Positions 51,725 through 62,809 of a stretch of 64,000 nt of DNA are shown piece by piece (position 1 is the stretch's first letter; each line of letters starts with the position of its first letter). The stretch comes from Cryptomeria japonica (taxonomy: Eukaryota > Streptophyta > Pinopsida > Cupressales > Cupressaceae): assembly GCF_030272615.1 (NCBI RefSeq), contig NC_081415.1, forward strand, positions 266,323,925 to 266,387,924, given 5' to 3'. A program made the translations under genes and the position numbers. Below the pieces are notes generated by a model. It saw nothing but the letters and a program-made list of their open reading frames with translations. It did no database searches and was not told the DNA's origin.

Positions 51725-53150
51725 TAGGTATTTCTTTAATCTCCTCAAACAAAAACAAAACATGGAAGCTATCTGACCTATCCTAGACAATGATAAATGG
51801 TGTCATGAAAATAGAAAGATTAAAGAAGTTTTTCTAAAGTAGTACAAATCATTGATCACAACAAAGGATAAGAATAATAATTGTAAGAAAGCACAATAAA
51901 TATATAAAAGAGTAATCCCTAATAAGCTAAATCAAAGTATTATTAGAGAAGTTGGCAAGAGAATTAATAAAGAAGAAATAAAAAATGCCATACCCTCTTT
52001 ACAAAATGGTAAATATCTTAGTGCAAATGTTATACTTACAAAATTTTATAAGGCTAATATTGATTGGGTTACTGAAGATTTACTCGAGGTGTATCAAGAA
52101 GCCATAGAGAAAGGCATCCTGGGGGAAAATATCAAAAAGGGTGATCAAAATTTTACCCACAGAAGGAGATGAGGTCAACATAAAAAACTAGAGGCCTATA
52201 ACACTCTTAAATATTTCATATAAAACATTTGCAAAACTATTCGATAGAAGACTCACAGACATATTCCCTGGCATTATTAATCCAACTCAAAGTAGATTCA
52301 TCAAAAAGAGATACGTTTTGGAAAATTTGATCACTAGTTGGGAAAGTCTCGATTGGGCAAAAAGAAGTGGACAAGATGTAGGCATCCTATTACTTGACTT
52401 TGAAAAATCTTATGACAGGATTGAATGGTCATTCATCATGATTGTAATGAAAGTTATGGGATTTCTTGATTCATACTATAAAATGATATAAGCCTTATTT
52501 AGAGATGCAAATGCTCAATTAGACATTTATGGACAACTTACATAAGCATTTCCCCTTGGTAGATCTATATGGAAGGGCTATGAATTAGCCCCAACCCTAT
52601 TTGTTATTGCTTCCAAAGGCTTGCATTATGCTCTCAGAGCTGGAAGTCTTGGTCTCAAACCATAAGGAATCATCAAGTAGCAAATAACTCACCCCTCCTT
52701 AACATTTAGTTTTCTAATGACACAATATTACTACTTGGGCTTAAAGAGTAGAATGTAATCAATTTGATCAATAGACTTGGAATTTTTTGTAAATCCTCTA
52801 GCTCCAAGTTATCATAAACCAAATCCATCCTTCTCAGTTGGGTTGATAGTCCCCTTGAATGGATCAATGTATTCAATTGGCAATGGGGAGGTCCTGATAA
52901 GATTGTTAGATATTTAAGGATACCATTCTTGGCATCCCCTTCACTCCCTAAGATGTGGGATTGGATATACTCCAAAATTGAAAGAAAACCAACCAACTAG
53001 AATATGAACTACTTGCCTTTGGTAGGTAGGCTCCAGGTGTGTCAAAAAATTCTCCCATCTTACACTATCTACTATGCCTTGGCCTAGTTATTTGTTGCAT
53101 ATCAAGTCAACAAAGTTCAAAAACTGATTGTTGATATGTGGTGACTGATC
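51725..53150 (+). pseudogene. LINE C ORF2 reverse transcriptase (after gypsy F)
   Basis: Resumes with RYFFNLLKQKQNMEAI, then HENRKIKEVF, VGKRINKEEIKNAIPSL, LLDFEKSYDRIEWSFI (52394-52440), an ELAPTLFVIASKGLHYALR stretch (52582-52640) and the ILPSYTIYYALAXLFVAYQ tail (53050-53105). The order matches L1-like RT. Stops and frameshifts throughout. Confidence 0.8.
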
Positions 53151-53171
53151 ATGGAAGTACTATACACTGAT

Positions 53172-53456
53172 TGTTGAAAAAAAAACCCTAAAAATAACCG
53201 ACTTTGAGTGTTGCCCTAAAAATTGGTTGTTATAAGCGGCTGGAATGTAAAAGGGCATTGTAATGGTATTTTTTTCCAGATTTACTGGATAATAAGAAAA
53301 GATTGGAAGGTTGTGTTCTATGGATGTAGCCCATCTTGGGTGAACCACGTTAAATCTTCGTGTTACTGTGCTATGCATTTTTCTTCATCTTTTGTGTTTG
53401 TATCTGCATATAATTATTAATTTGTATTTGCTCCGGATCTTCCTAAACCCTAACCA
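53172..53456 (+). repeat. 5' LTR of copia H
   Basis: 285 bp, boundaries inferred from the TGTTG start and the primer-binding site; no second LTR in the window to compare. Confidence 0.65.
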
Positions 53457-53516
53457 TTGGTATCAAAGTGTGTATTTCTGTAAATTAGTAGGGACTTTCA
53501 GATTTGAGTGGGAGCA

Positions 53517-55435
53517 ATGGAAGGAACCAAATTCAAGGTCAAGAAGTTCAATGGCCAAAATTATCAATTATGGAAAATGCAGATGGAGTTTTACCTATAT
53601 CAAAAGGATCTATGGTAGCCATTGGAAGGAAAGGCAAAGAAACCAACCGCGATGTCAGATGAAGATTGGGATATTCTGGACAAAAAGGCACTAGGAACCA
53701 TTCGGTTGTGTCTTGCATCGTATCTAGCATTCAATATATCAAAAGCAACAATGACAATAGATTTGATGTCGACATTAGCTAAACTGTATGAGAAACCCTC
53801 AACTTCGAATAAGGTATTTCTTATGAAGCGTTTGTTTAATATGAAAATGAGTGAGGAAGGATCCATAGCAGATCATTTAAATGAATTGAATACAGTTACC
53901 AGCCAATTGTCTTCTGTAAAAGTTAACTTTGATGAAGAGGTTAAGGCCCTCTTAATTTTATGTTCTTTGCCAGAAAGTTGGAATAGCTTGGTTATGGCTG
54001 TAAGTAACTCTATCTCTGGTACAAACACTTTGAAAGTTGATGATGTTGTTGGTGTTATCCTAAGGGAGGAAATGCGATAGAAAAACACAAGTGAGACTTC
54101 AAAATCATCAAGTACTGTTTTGAATGTAGTGGATAGGGGAAGATCAAAAGAAAGAGGAAAAGGTCATGGGTGTGAGAAGTCACGAGCGAATTCAAAGAAA
54201 GGACCCTCTCAATCCAGAGGAAGAAAGGATTGCTGGTACTATAGAAAGCCAAGACATTTAAAGAAAGATTGATGGTCTTGGAAAAGCAAACAAGGAGATG
54301 GAAATGAAGATGTCAGTAAGGAAGTTAATGTTACAAGTAATATTTTACAAGATGCCTTGATTCTATGTTTAGAACATGTCAACGATTCTTGGGTAATAGA
54401 TTCAGGGGCTTCATTTCATGCTACAACCCATAGAAAATATTTTGTAGATTATGTTCAAGGTGATTTTGGACAAGTATATTTGGGTGATGATGAGCCCTGA
54501 CAGATTATTGGAAAAGGCAAGATAAAGATCAAGTTGTAGAATGGAAATGACTAGTTCTTGCAAGAGGTAAGAAATGTTCCTAATTTAAGAAGAAAATTTA
54601 ATTTCTGCAGGACAACTGGGCAGTGAAAGTTGTATAGTTACCTTCACAGATAATGTTTGTAAGGTCACTAAAGGTGCATTAGTAGTAGCTAAAGGTGCAA
54701 AGGTAGGCATATTGTATTTATGTACTGGTAATACTTATTCTACCTTAGCAGCTACAAAAAAAGTTGTTGCAAGGACAACTACAATAGACGTTGCAAGGAC
54801 AAATTCAAAAATTTGGCACCATAGAATTGGGCACGAGTGAGAAAGGGATGAAAAATTTTCTCTAAAAATTTGTTGCTAGGATTGAAGCAGATTGATTTAT
54901 AATTATGTGAAAATTGTGTTTATGGTAAACATAAAAGAGTCAGATTTCGCAAGGTTGGGAAAGAGAAGAAGAGTGAGAAATTAGAGCTTGTGCATTTAGA
55001 TGTATGGGGACTGGCTCATGTATCATATCTTGGTGGTTCTTGTTAGTATGTTATTTTTATCGATGATGCAACCAGGAAAACATGGGTATATTTACTAAAA
55101 TAGAAATCATATGTTTTTGAAACTTTTAAGAGATGGAAAGCTTTGGTTGAGAATGAGATGGGAAAAAAGTTGAAGTGTCTCAGATCTGATAATGAAGGCG
55201 AGTATTGTAGCAAAGCATTTGAAGATTACCGTTCTTTCAATGGAATCCAAAGGTAGAAAATAGTTCTAGGAACCCCACAAGAAAATGGTGTGTTTGAGAG
55301 AATAAATAGGATCATCATGGAGTGTGCAAGGAGCATTAGATTGCATGTTGGACTGCCCCTACAATTTTGGGTGGATGTTCTACATATTGTTGTTTATTTG
55401 ATAAATAGAGGACCTTCAAATTGTTTAGATGGTGG
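53517..55435 (+). pseudogene. copia H gag-protease-integrase
   Basis: Gag from ATG 53517: MEGTKFKVKKFNGQNYQLWK, stop near 53612, then a long open frame to 54080 (NKVFLMKRLFNMKMSEEGS, LLILCSLPESWNSLV). The zinc knuckle near 54230 is damaged (CWYYRKPRHLKKD then stop). Protease WVIDSGASFHATT at about 54388 is intact. Integrase: KLELVHLDVWG, FIDDATRKTWVYLLK, CLRSDNEGEY and GTPQENGVFERINR (54980-55310), keeping Asp, Asp and Glu. Numerous stops elsewhere. Confidence 0.85.
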
Positions 55436-55442
55436 CTATATA

Positions 55443-56741
55443 TGCTTAAATTCATCATTGCTTAACTAGAAATAAAGGGAAATTACGAATCCCTATCTAA
55501 TCAAAGAATTTTAAACAAAATCAATGAAATAATCCAAACAAGACAATAGGGTTTATAAAATTCAATCAAAACTCCCTATTCCATGACTGCATATGGCTTC
55601 CATTGTTCTTCTCTTCTTTGTGGTATGATGGCTCTCAAATATCACGCTGGCAACCTACAAATGACACAAAGATTCAAAGTTCGTGATAGTTGAAAATGGA
55701 GATTGACTGCTCAATTTATAGATTTTTGGAGAGGATTGATTGAGAGGTGGAAGATATTGATCAAGATGTGGAACTCAGGTGAGCTCACATGTTGATTGAT
55801 AGTTGAACTGCTGATTTGGAGGTGGAACATAATAGATTGAATAGATAAATGAGTTAACCGATTGAGAAAAAAGCTGATTGAAGAATGAAAAAGAATGACT
55901 GGAGGAGAATTGATTAATGACAAAGAAAGCTTTATTTAGAAAAAGCTAACTAGAAGATAGAAAAAGAATGATTGGAGAGAATTAAAGAAATGATGCAATT
56001 AATCAATTAATTAAAATAATCAATTAAAATAGATTGAATAGTTAACTGATTGGAAGCTTTTTTGAAAAAAAACAAAGTGGAAGATAGAAATAGAGATTGA
56101 AAAGATAATTGATTTAATTAATTAATTAATTGAATTAATTAATTTGACATGTGCTTGCACTTTGACTTTGATTTTCAATTTAATCTTTGCATGAGATTTA
56201 ATTCAAATATTGAATTTATTTTAAATTCAATTTGTTATTTGAATATATTTAGAACTTAACTTTGATATTCAATTTGATTTTTGAAATCATGCACATGTAT
56301 TTGAAATTATACGAAATTAGAAGAATATGAATTTGAATTTGAATTTGGGGAATAATGAAAATAGAGGAATTAATGAAATTAAATGATATTAGAATTTGGG
56401 GTTTTGGAATTGGAATCTGAAGAATAAATTAATTAATTAAATAATTTAAAGAAACTATTTAATTATTTAGAAATTAAATTTAATTAAATAATAAAGATTA
56501 TTCAAATTAAAGGATTAAAATCATAATTAATTAAATAATTAATATTTAATTAATAATTAGAAAAGGGTCAATGATTAAATGATTAGAATATAATAGAAAT
56601 TGAAATAGGATAATAAGATGACGAAGAAATATGAATTTAGAAGAATAAGATTAATTAGCTTAATTAAATAATTATTTAATTATTTAATCAATTAGAGGAA
56701 TAATTAGTACATGATCAATGAGACATTTTTAGGTGTCTACA
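55443..56741 (-). repeat. 3' LTR of gypsy G
   Basis: 1299 bp, very AT-rich (AATTAATTAATT runs). Minus-strand TGTAGACACC start is firm because of the adjoining purine tract. The left end (plus-strand TGCTTAAATTC) is chosen where the copia H integrase frame breaks. Minus-strand CTATAAATTG near 55720 could be its TATA box. Confidence 0.75.
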
Positions 56742-57780
56742 TTTGCCCCTCTTTGAGACAATGTCAAAACGATGTTGTTTCAAAGAAAACAAAAAAATTT
56801 CTGCCCCAGTATGCCCCAGTAACGCTTAGGGTGTAATGCCCACTCGAGAGATTGTTTATGCATTAAAAATATGAATGATCTCTTGAATGAAAAATAATGT
56901 GAGATAGAATAATAATTAGTTGATTAGAGACAGAGATAGGTGGTATGAAGATGATATTGAGATAGAATTTGAGAGAATGAAATAGAATGAATTAGAAGCA
57001 ATTGAGGATGATTGATATGAGATGATAGGTTGATAATGATAAACTGAAAATGAAGATAATGGTTTTCACGAAATTTTGTGCCTTTATTCATAGTGCAATA
57101 TATATTCATCATTGAACCTTATTATGTAACAATGGAGCTTGGCACATCGGGGTATAAGGAACCAAGATGTAAAGATATCTCATTGAAGAAACAAACACGT
57201 AGAAGACAAGGAGTGAACCCCTCCATTCTGGGAATAATGCCAAGGATCGAGGTATGTGTGATAGTCACAAGCATAGTTATCCTTCATGGGATACTTGCCG
57301 AATGAATGTACCAATCACAAACACCCAGTGGAACTATTGCCCCAAAACTTCATTGGTCCACACCACAAACAACAAACAAAGAAAAAGATCATGACCATCC
57401 TGGCTCCTCTAGTCACTTGTGGACATCCTTGAGTAACATAGGTACATGATCTGTCGCCAAATGATAAAAGAGATTAACCCAGACAAAATTTAGCAGCTAT
57501 ACTGATCTGTGTCTTCATTCTTAGTTGCTTGATGTGATGGTTGATAATGTCTGATCTTAGAAAGTTGCGGACCTCGTTTAAGACTAACTTGTTTGATTTC
57601 GAGTGTATCCTCTTCTGTTTAAGACAAGATAATGATCACTTGATATGGATATGATATGATTGATAAGACAGTTTGATCAGTTGATTGCAGATGTTTGACT
57701 GGATACTTGTATTCTTTGTTAACTTCATGTGAAGTGTTTGTTAGATATCTGCTAGGTTGTTTGATTCTTGCGACATTTTA
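56742..57780. other. Gypsy G 3' region, no recognised gene
   Basis: Between polypurine tract and the T-rich satellite. A short plus-strand frame (57078-57305) exists but has no recognisable domain. Confidence 0.5.
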
Positions 57781-57900
57781 TTGCAAGTTTTTTTATTGTT
57801 TTTGGTTGATTTTTGAAAGATTTCCCAATGTTTTTGATAGATTTTTTTGTTGGTGTTGGAAATAAGTCACACCCGAACCAACGATGGACTAGTCCAAGAG

Positions 57901-57971
57901 GGGCTAGTAGCTTAATGGTAGAGCACTCTAGCAACGTATGGAAGGTCCTAGATTTGAGTCCTAGCTGGTCC
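57901..57971 (+). ncRNA. tRNA-like sequence in TRIM 5' LTR (decayed)
   Basis: Same position as the copy in the 3' LTR but with transitions in both pol III boxes: TAGCTTAATGG for the A box and GATTTGAGTCC for the B box. T-arm and acceptor pairing are weakened. Confidence 0.65.
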
Positions 57972-58099
57972 ATGTCTCAACATGGTATCAGAGCCAGGTC
58001 TAGGCTAGGAGCCCCAAGCACATGAGAGGTGTGGCTTAAGGGGGGGTGTTGGTGTTGGAAATAAGCCACACCCGGATCGACGATGGAATGGTCCAAGAG

Positions 58100-58170
58100 G
58101 GGCCAGTAGCTCAGTGGTAGAGCACTCCAACAACGTATGGAATGTCCTAGGTTCGAGTCCTAGTTGGTCC
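58100..58170 (+). ncRNA. tRNA-like sequence in TRIM 3' LTR
   Basis: 71 nt. Acceptor GGGCCAG pairs with TTGGTCC (five Watson-Crick pairs, two G-T). D arm GCTC/GAGC with A box TAGCTCAGTGG. T arm CTAGG-TTCGAGT-CCTAG with perfect B box GGTTCGAGTCC. The anticodon arm is poor (TCCA/TGGA around eight bases), so a working tRNA is unlikely and no amino-acid identity is proposed. Next base is A, then the LTR end. Confidence 0.7.
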
Positions 58171-58771
58171 ATGTCTCAACATTTTTCAAGATCGTATATG
58201 AATGTTTTTGATAGATTTTTTCAGGACTTTATTTGAATATTTTTAGATTATTTTTTCAGGATCATATATGAATGTTTTTGGATTGATTTTTTCAGGACTT
58301 TATCTAAATGTTTTTGGATTATTTTTCAGGACTTTTTTATGATTTTTTTGGGACTTTTTATGATTTTTTTTTGTTTTTCAATGCTTTTGGCAAATTTGCA
58401 AGACTTTTTACGATTTTTTCAGGACTTTATATGATTTTTTGGGGATTTTTTCAGCTATGTCCCTGATATGTAGACTTGTATGACATGATGATCTGTAGAA
58501 TGCATGTGGAGACAAAATAATTTTTTACATGACTTATGTTAATGCAGTATGCATGATGAAGAGGTATTTCCTATTCGAACAAGGATGATTGTGTTTGTTT
58601 AGCATTTCGTAGTACACCAATTGAATTAGAGGTACAAAAGATTTCATAGATAAGCAGTTAATCAGTCCTTAAGGTCCCTTAGAACATCCAAATTAACACA
58701 CTTAGTGATTAGGATTTACAAATGGAGATGCAAAAAAACTTCCCCATTGGTTCTTGAAACTTTGATCTTTT

Positions 58772-59053
58772 TTTTTTTTTTTTTGATAGGTAATTGGCCG
58801 AAGCCTGAATAGCTTTTGACTGGAGCTATGAACCAGTGGGGCCACAGTAGGGGGTCCCATCCCCATTACATATCTTTGAATTATTATTATTATTATTGTG
58901 TTTGATTAGATTGACCCCAAGACCTTCCCCATCTTTTGGAAGACCAAGAGTCACAACTTAGAATTTCACTTTAGATGTCCCTATTGGGAATTGAACTTGG
59001 GTCTCCACAATGAGAACCCAGTGTTTTAACCAGTTAAGCTCAACCCCTTGGAC
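58772..59053 (-). mobile_element. tRNA-derived SINE with 15-bp TSD
   Basis: Identical flanks AAACTTTGATCTTTT at 58757-58771 and 59054-59068. On the minus strand the 5' end reads AAGGGGTTGAGCTTAACTGG (A box) and, about 45 bases later, CAAGTTCAATTCCC (B box), a tRNA-type pol III promoter. The body carries an AATAATAATAAT run and a GGGACCCCCTA block, and ends in poly(A) (poly-T at 58768-58784 on the plus strand). About 280 bp. It resembles widespread plant SINE families; family name not assigned. Confidence 0.88.
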
Positions 59054-59068
59054 AAACTTTGATCTTTT

Positions 59069-59880
59069 GTTGCCCATGTGTGTGCAAATGAGTTAATTCT
59101 CGCTCTTCTGTTCACTAAAGATCCTTAGCATCCTATATGACTAGCTACATGGATTATTCTAACTTCAAAAGCATCCCAAATAGAGCCTCGATGCCAGCAA
59201 GCTTTTAGAGCTTCGACAAGGTTATAAACTGTAATCTCTCAAATATTGCTCCATTGCCAGCAGGCGTTCATAGCCCCAATGGAGTTACTCACATGTTCCC
59301 ATAGTCAAGCTTTTTGTCGCACTTGCATGCATGATATTTCAGTTATATATCATTGCTCTTTTGCCTTGAGATGGATATTTGGCATAACACTTTTTCTTCT
59401 TCTTTTATTTTCTTACCTTGACTTGTAAGTAATAAAACCTACTTGGGTGTCACAATTACAATGACGTTGAAGTAGAATTTTAGCTTTTTCACTAGTCATA
59501 TGATCAACTAGGTGTCTCAAATGAATTAGAGGTTTTGTTAATGTGTTTGAGATATAGAAATTGATAGATTTTAGGTTAACAAGTCTGAAATAGTGAAATC
59601 ACTACCCAACCATAAGTAAAGCGTCGTCACATGGTAATATTAAAAATGAATGACCTTAGGATCTCAAAGACTTCATGTCTGAATATCTAAGAAAGGAGAC
59701 GACCCTTGTTTCTCTTGAATGCAAACAAATGATAAAATTGGAGAGTTGCCTTGTTTTATTGATGCTTCTATATGCTAATGTAGGAATTTTATGAATGCGA
59801 TGTATTTGAATAAAATGAGATGCAATGCGGAAAGCAAAACCTACACTAACCCAACCCTTAGATATAATATTGTTTAAGGT
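59069..59880. other. Gypsy G 3' region, no recognised gene
   Basis: No domain found. It leads into the minus-strand integrase C-terminus at about 59880. Confidence 0.5.
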
Positions 59881-60960
59881 GCATGTTGTTCACAGAGTCA
59901 GGGAGTGGATCTCCCTCCATGGTAGCCAAATTATATGCTCCATTTCTTATAACCCTTGTTACGATAAAAGGACCTAGCCAATTAGGTTCAAACTTCTCTG
60001 GCTTTTCATGTTCTACTAGGTTCCTTTGGTTCTCCTTGAGAACTAGATCTTACACTTCAAAAGTTCTTAGGCGTACTCATTTATTGTAACTCCTTCTCAG
60101 TCTGTTCTGGTAACCTTGCAAATTATTTAAAGTAGTTTTTTCTCTTTTCATCGAGCATTTCAAGATCTTGTGACCTTGCAACTCGATAGTCTTCCTCTCA
60201 TATGATGTTTTTTAAGGTGACTCTTAAAGATGGTAGTTCTATTTCAATTTGTAATATTGCTTCTGTACCATAGACTAATAAATAGGGTGTTTCTCCTGTA
60301 GGTGTGCTTATCCATGTTCTATAAGCACAAAGAGCGAGATTAACTGGAGATGCCAATCCCGTCCTGCGTCAACGACAACTTTATTTAGGATCTTTAATAT
60401 TGTCTTGTTTATTGCCTTTGTTTGTCCATTACTTTGCAGATAAATGTCATTGCAAATCTCTGTTGTATTTGGAATTGTTCACACAATTCTCTCATTTCTT
60501 GATTCTTGAACGAACGTCCATTGTCATTCACTATGCACATTGGAATCCCGTAACAACAGATGATGTAATTAAGCATGAATTTTTCTATTTGCTTACCCAT
60601 GGTATATGTAAGAGGGATTGCCTCTACCCATTTAGTAAAATACTCAGCCATTAAGATGAATTTGTGCCCATTGGAAGAAGTAGGATTAAATTTACCAACA
60701 AGATCCAACCCCCATTGTAAAAATGGCCAAGGTGATGTGATAGGTTGGAGATCTTGTGCTGGCGCATGAATGAGGTATTCATGCACTAGACATTGTCTAC
60801 ATTTTTGTACATATTTATAGGCACCCTTTTCCATAGTAGGCCAGTAGTATCCAATTCTTAGTAATTTATTTGATAGTGTCCGACCACTTGGATGTGCACC
60901 ACAAATCCCATCATGTACCTCTTTTAAGATAAGTTGTGCTTCTTCAACATCAAGACATCA
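59880..60960 (-). pseudogene. Gypsy G integrase
   Basis: Minus strand, N to C: HHCC zinc region (GICGAHPSGRTLSNKLLR, then CRQCLVHEY; 60960-60770), catalytic core with MAEYFTKWVEAIPL (first Asp replaced by Glu), CIVNDNGRSFKN (second Asp present) and YLQSNGQTKAINK in another frame (Glu replaced by Lys). The C-terminal tail ends near 59880 with FEPNWLGPFIV. Frameshift near 60430 and several stops. No chromodomain seen. Confidence 0.82.
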
Positions 60961-61401
60961 GAGAAGTGTTCCATCAAGGCTCTTTCTATATAATGTGTCT
61001 GGATGCCTAATGAATAAGAGTCTTCTTTTGATTTCTTGACTGATCATGAGACATATACTAATTATGTAAGTATGCGTATATCTCATTATACCATGGGGAT
61101 TCAGGACCCACAATTACACATACATATTCTGATGAGGGAATATCATATGTTGGTACCATCAATTATTCTACAATAAACTCAATCTAAGTTTCATTATTAG
61201 GCATGCCTAGGAGAGACCCTATTGTAGCCATGGCATCTGCTGCCTTGTTTTGCATTCTTGGAATCTGTTCAAAAGTGATGTTATTGAAGTGTTCTTTTTA
61301 ATATTCTATCATTTATTTATAAGACATTAGTTTATCATCTTTTGCGTTTTAGTCTTCATTGTCTTGGTTGACAATCGGTTGGAGTCACCATACACTTATA
61401 G

Positions 61402-62067
61402 TTATTTTATCCTCCATTGTATAGTGATACAAAGTCCTATGATGAGAGCTTTATATTCAGCGATATTGCTTGTATAGGGAAAATTGATTCTGAATGACTT
61501 AGGGATAGAATCACCTTGAGGGGTGATGAAAAGAATCCCGTCTCCTACTCCATGATCTGTGTAAGATCCATCAAAGTATAATTTACAAATGGATGTTGTC
61601 AATGTAAACATAGATTCATTAAGAAAATCCACTAGTAGCGGGTGACTGTCTTGCAAGGGAGCATCTGCTAATTGATCTTCTATAATCTTCCCTTTGATTG
61701 CCTTTCTGTCTACATACTCTATGTCAAACTCACTTAAAATCATGACCCACTTGGCCAATATTTCAGTTAATGTTGCTCTTCTCAACAAATATTTAAGTGG
61801 ATCAAAATGTGCTATGAGTTGAACTTTGTGACTCAGCATATAATGTTGAAGCTTCTGAGATGTGAAGATCATTGCTAGACATGCTCATTCTATAACAGTG
61901 TAATTAAGCTTATATCTAATTAGAGTTCTACTTATATAGTATATTACTCTTTCTTTTCCTTGATCATCATGTTGTGCCAATAGGGCTCCCAAAGATGAGT
62001 TTGTTGCTGATATATATAGTAATAGGGGCTTTCCTTGAGTAGGTGGAACTAATACTAGAGTATTCAT
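61402..62067 (-). pseudogene. Gypsy G RNase H plus second (archaeal-type) RNase H
   Basis: Minus strand: PLLLYISATNSSLGALLAQ (RNase H start, 62030 region), then LIAHFDPLKYLLRRATLTE and LAKWVMILSEFDIEYVDRK and IIEDQLADAPL. A second domain follows at about 61580: CKLYFDGSYTDHGVGDGILF and NIAEYKALIIGL, with Asp and Glu of the aRNH active site. The tandem RNaseH-aRNH arrangement is diagnostic for Tat-lineage gypsy elements. One stop at about 61880. Confidence 0.87.
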
Positions 62068-62079
62068 AAGATAATCTTT

Positions 62080-62800
62080 TAAAGCTTGAAAATCTTCTTG
62101 GCACTGTTCTGTCCATTTGAAGGTGACTCCTTTTCTGAGTAAATACTGGAATGGATGAAATTTATCTGCTAACTATGCTATGAACCTTCTTATAGATTGT
62201 GATCTTCCTTGCAACCCTCTTAAATTTTTGAGTGTTGATGGAGGTTGCATACCCATGATCGCTTTGACCTTTGTTGATCTACCTCAATTCCTCTATTAGA
62301 AACAATAAAGCCTAGAAGTTTTCCTGTTGTTACACCAAGCACACACATTTTTGGGTTTAATCTGACATTATATTATTCTAATTGATCAAATATCTTAGCA
62401 AGGACTTCAAGGTGACCTTCTCTTGTTTGTGATTTAGCCAGTAGATCATTAACATAGTCTTCCATGATATTGTGAATCATGTCATGAAATAATGTTGTCA
62501 TATCCCTTTGATATGTTGTCCCCGCATTCTTAAGACCAAATGGCATGACGTTCCAGCAATATGCTCCCCATGGATAGGTAAATGTCATCTTATGTTGATC
62601 TTCTGGTGAAATCCTGATCTAGTTATATCCCGAGAAACCGTCCATTAATGAAAACATTTCATTCCCAACAGTTAAGTCAATTATCATGTCTATGTTAGGT
62701 AATGGGAAATCATCCTTGGGACATGCCTTGTTTAGATCTCAGAAGTCTGTGCAGATTCTTATGCCCTAGTGGGCTTAGTCATAGGTACCAGATTGGATAT
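62080..62800 (-). pseudogene. Gypsy G reverse transcriptase
   Basis: Minus strand: the open segment 62588-62373 has TFTYPWGAYCWNVMPFGLKN, AGTTYQRDMTTLF and the palm motif as YVND instead of YVDD, followed by HLEVLAKIFDQLE. Upstream parts (62800-62600) hold the decayed FPLPNIDMIID and GYNQI-type motifs. Loss of the second palm Asp plus stops make it inactive. Confidence 0.85.
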
Positions 62801-62809
62801 CCACTCTAT

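Larger units (their letters stand above)
38000..53150 (+). mobile_element. LINE C (ORF1, endonuclease, RT), split by gypsy F
   Basis: First part 38000-41105, second part 51725 to about 53150. The 10.6-kb gypsy F lies between them with TSD AGTAC. ORF1-like coding includes a Cys/His knuckle (CFLCIFYGHHKRD) near 38850 and an acidic, Asn-rich tail. ORF2 has endonuclease (GDFNMVENKED near 40366, DHH near 40660) and RT. All frames have stops. The 3' end is cut by copia H at about 53150. Confidence 0.82.
53172..55442 (+). mobile_element. Copia element H, cut by gypsy G
   Basis: The 5' LTR 53172-53456 begins TGTTGAAAAAAAAACC and ends CTAACCA; a primer site TTGGTATCAAAG follows at 53457. Gag, protease and integrase are present. 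The frame stops at CLDGG (about 55435), where the gypsy G LTR begins. RT, RNase H and the 3' LTR must lie beyond the right edge of the window. Confidence 0.85.
57848..58181 (+). mobile_element. TRIM (334 bp) with tRNA-like sequence in each LTR
   Basis: LTRs of 135 bp each (57848-57982 and 58047-58181), both TGTTGGTGTTGGAAATAAG...GTCTCAACA, about 15 differences. Internal region only 64 bp: primer site TGGTATCAGAGCC (57983-57995) and purine tract AAGGGGGGG just before the second LTR. Flanked by TTTTT on both sides, consistent with a TSD but weak in a T-rich target. No coding capacity, as in all TRIMs. Each LTR contains a 71-nt tRNA-like fold. Confidence 0.92.
57780..58450. repeat. T-rich minisatellite hosting the TRIM
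   Basis: Units of about 40-48 bp of the type TTTTTCAGGACTTTAT followed by ATGAATGTTTTTGGATTGA repeat from about 57780 to 58450, best preserved at 58187-58340. Split by the TRIM at 57848-58181. Confidence 0.75.

Noticed and set aside
57901-58170. Functional tRNA genes
   Set aside because: The anticodon arm pairs poorly, the loop is eight bases, and both copies occupy equivalent places in TRIM LTRs, one with damaged pol III boxes.
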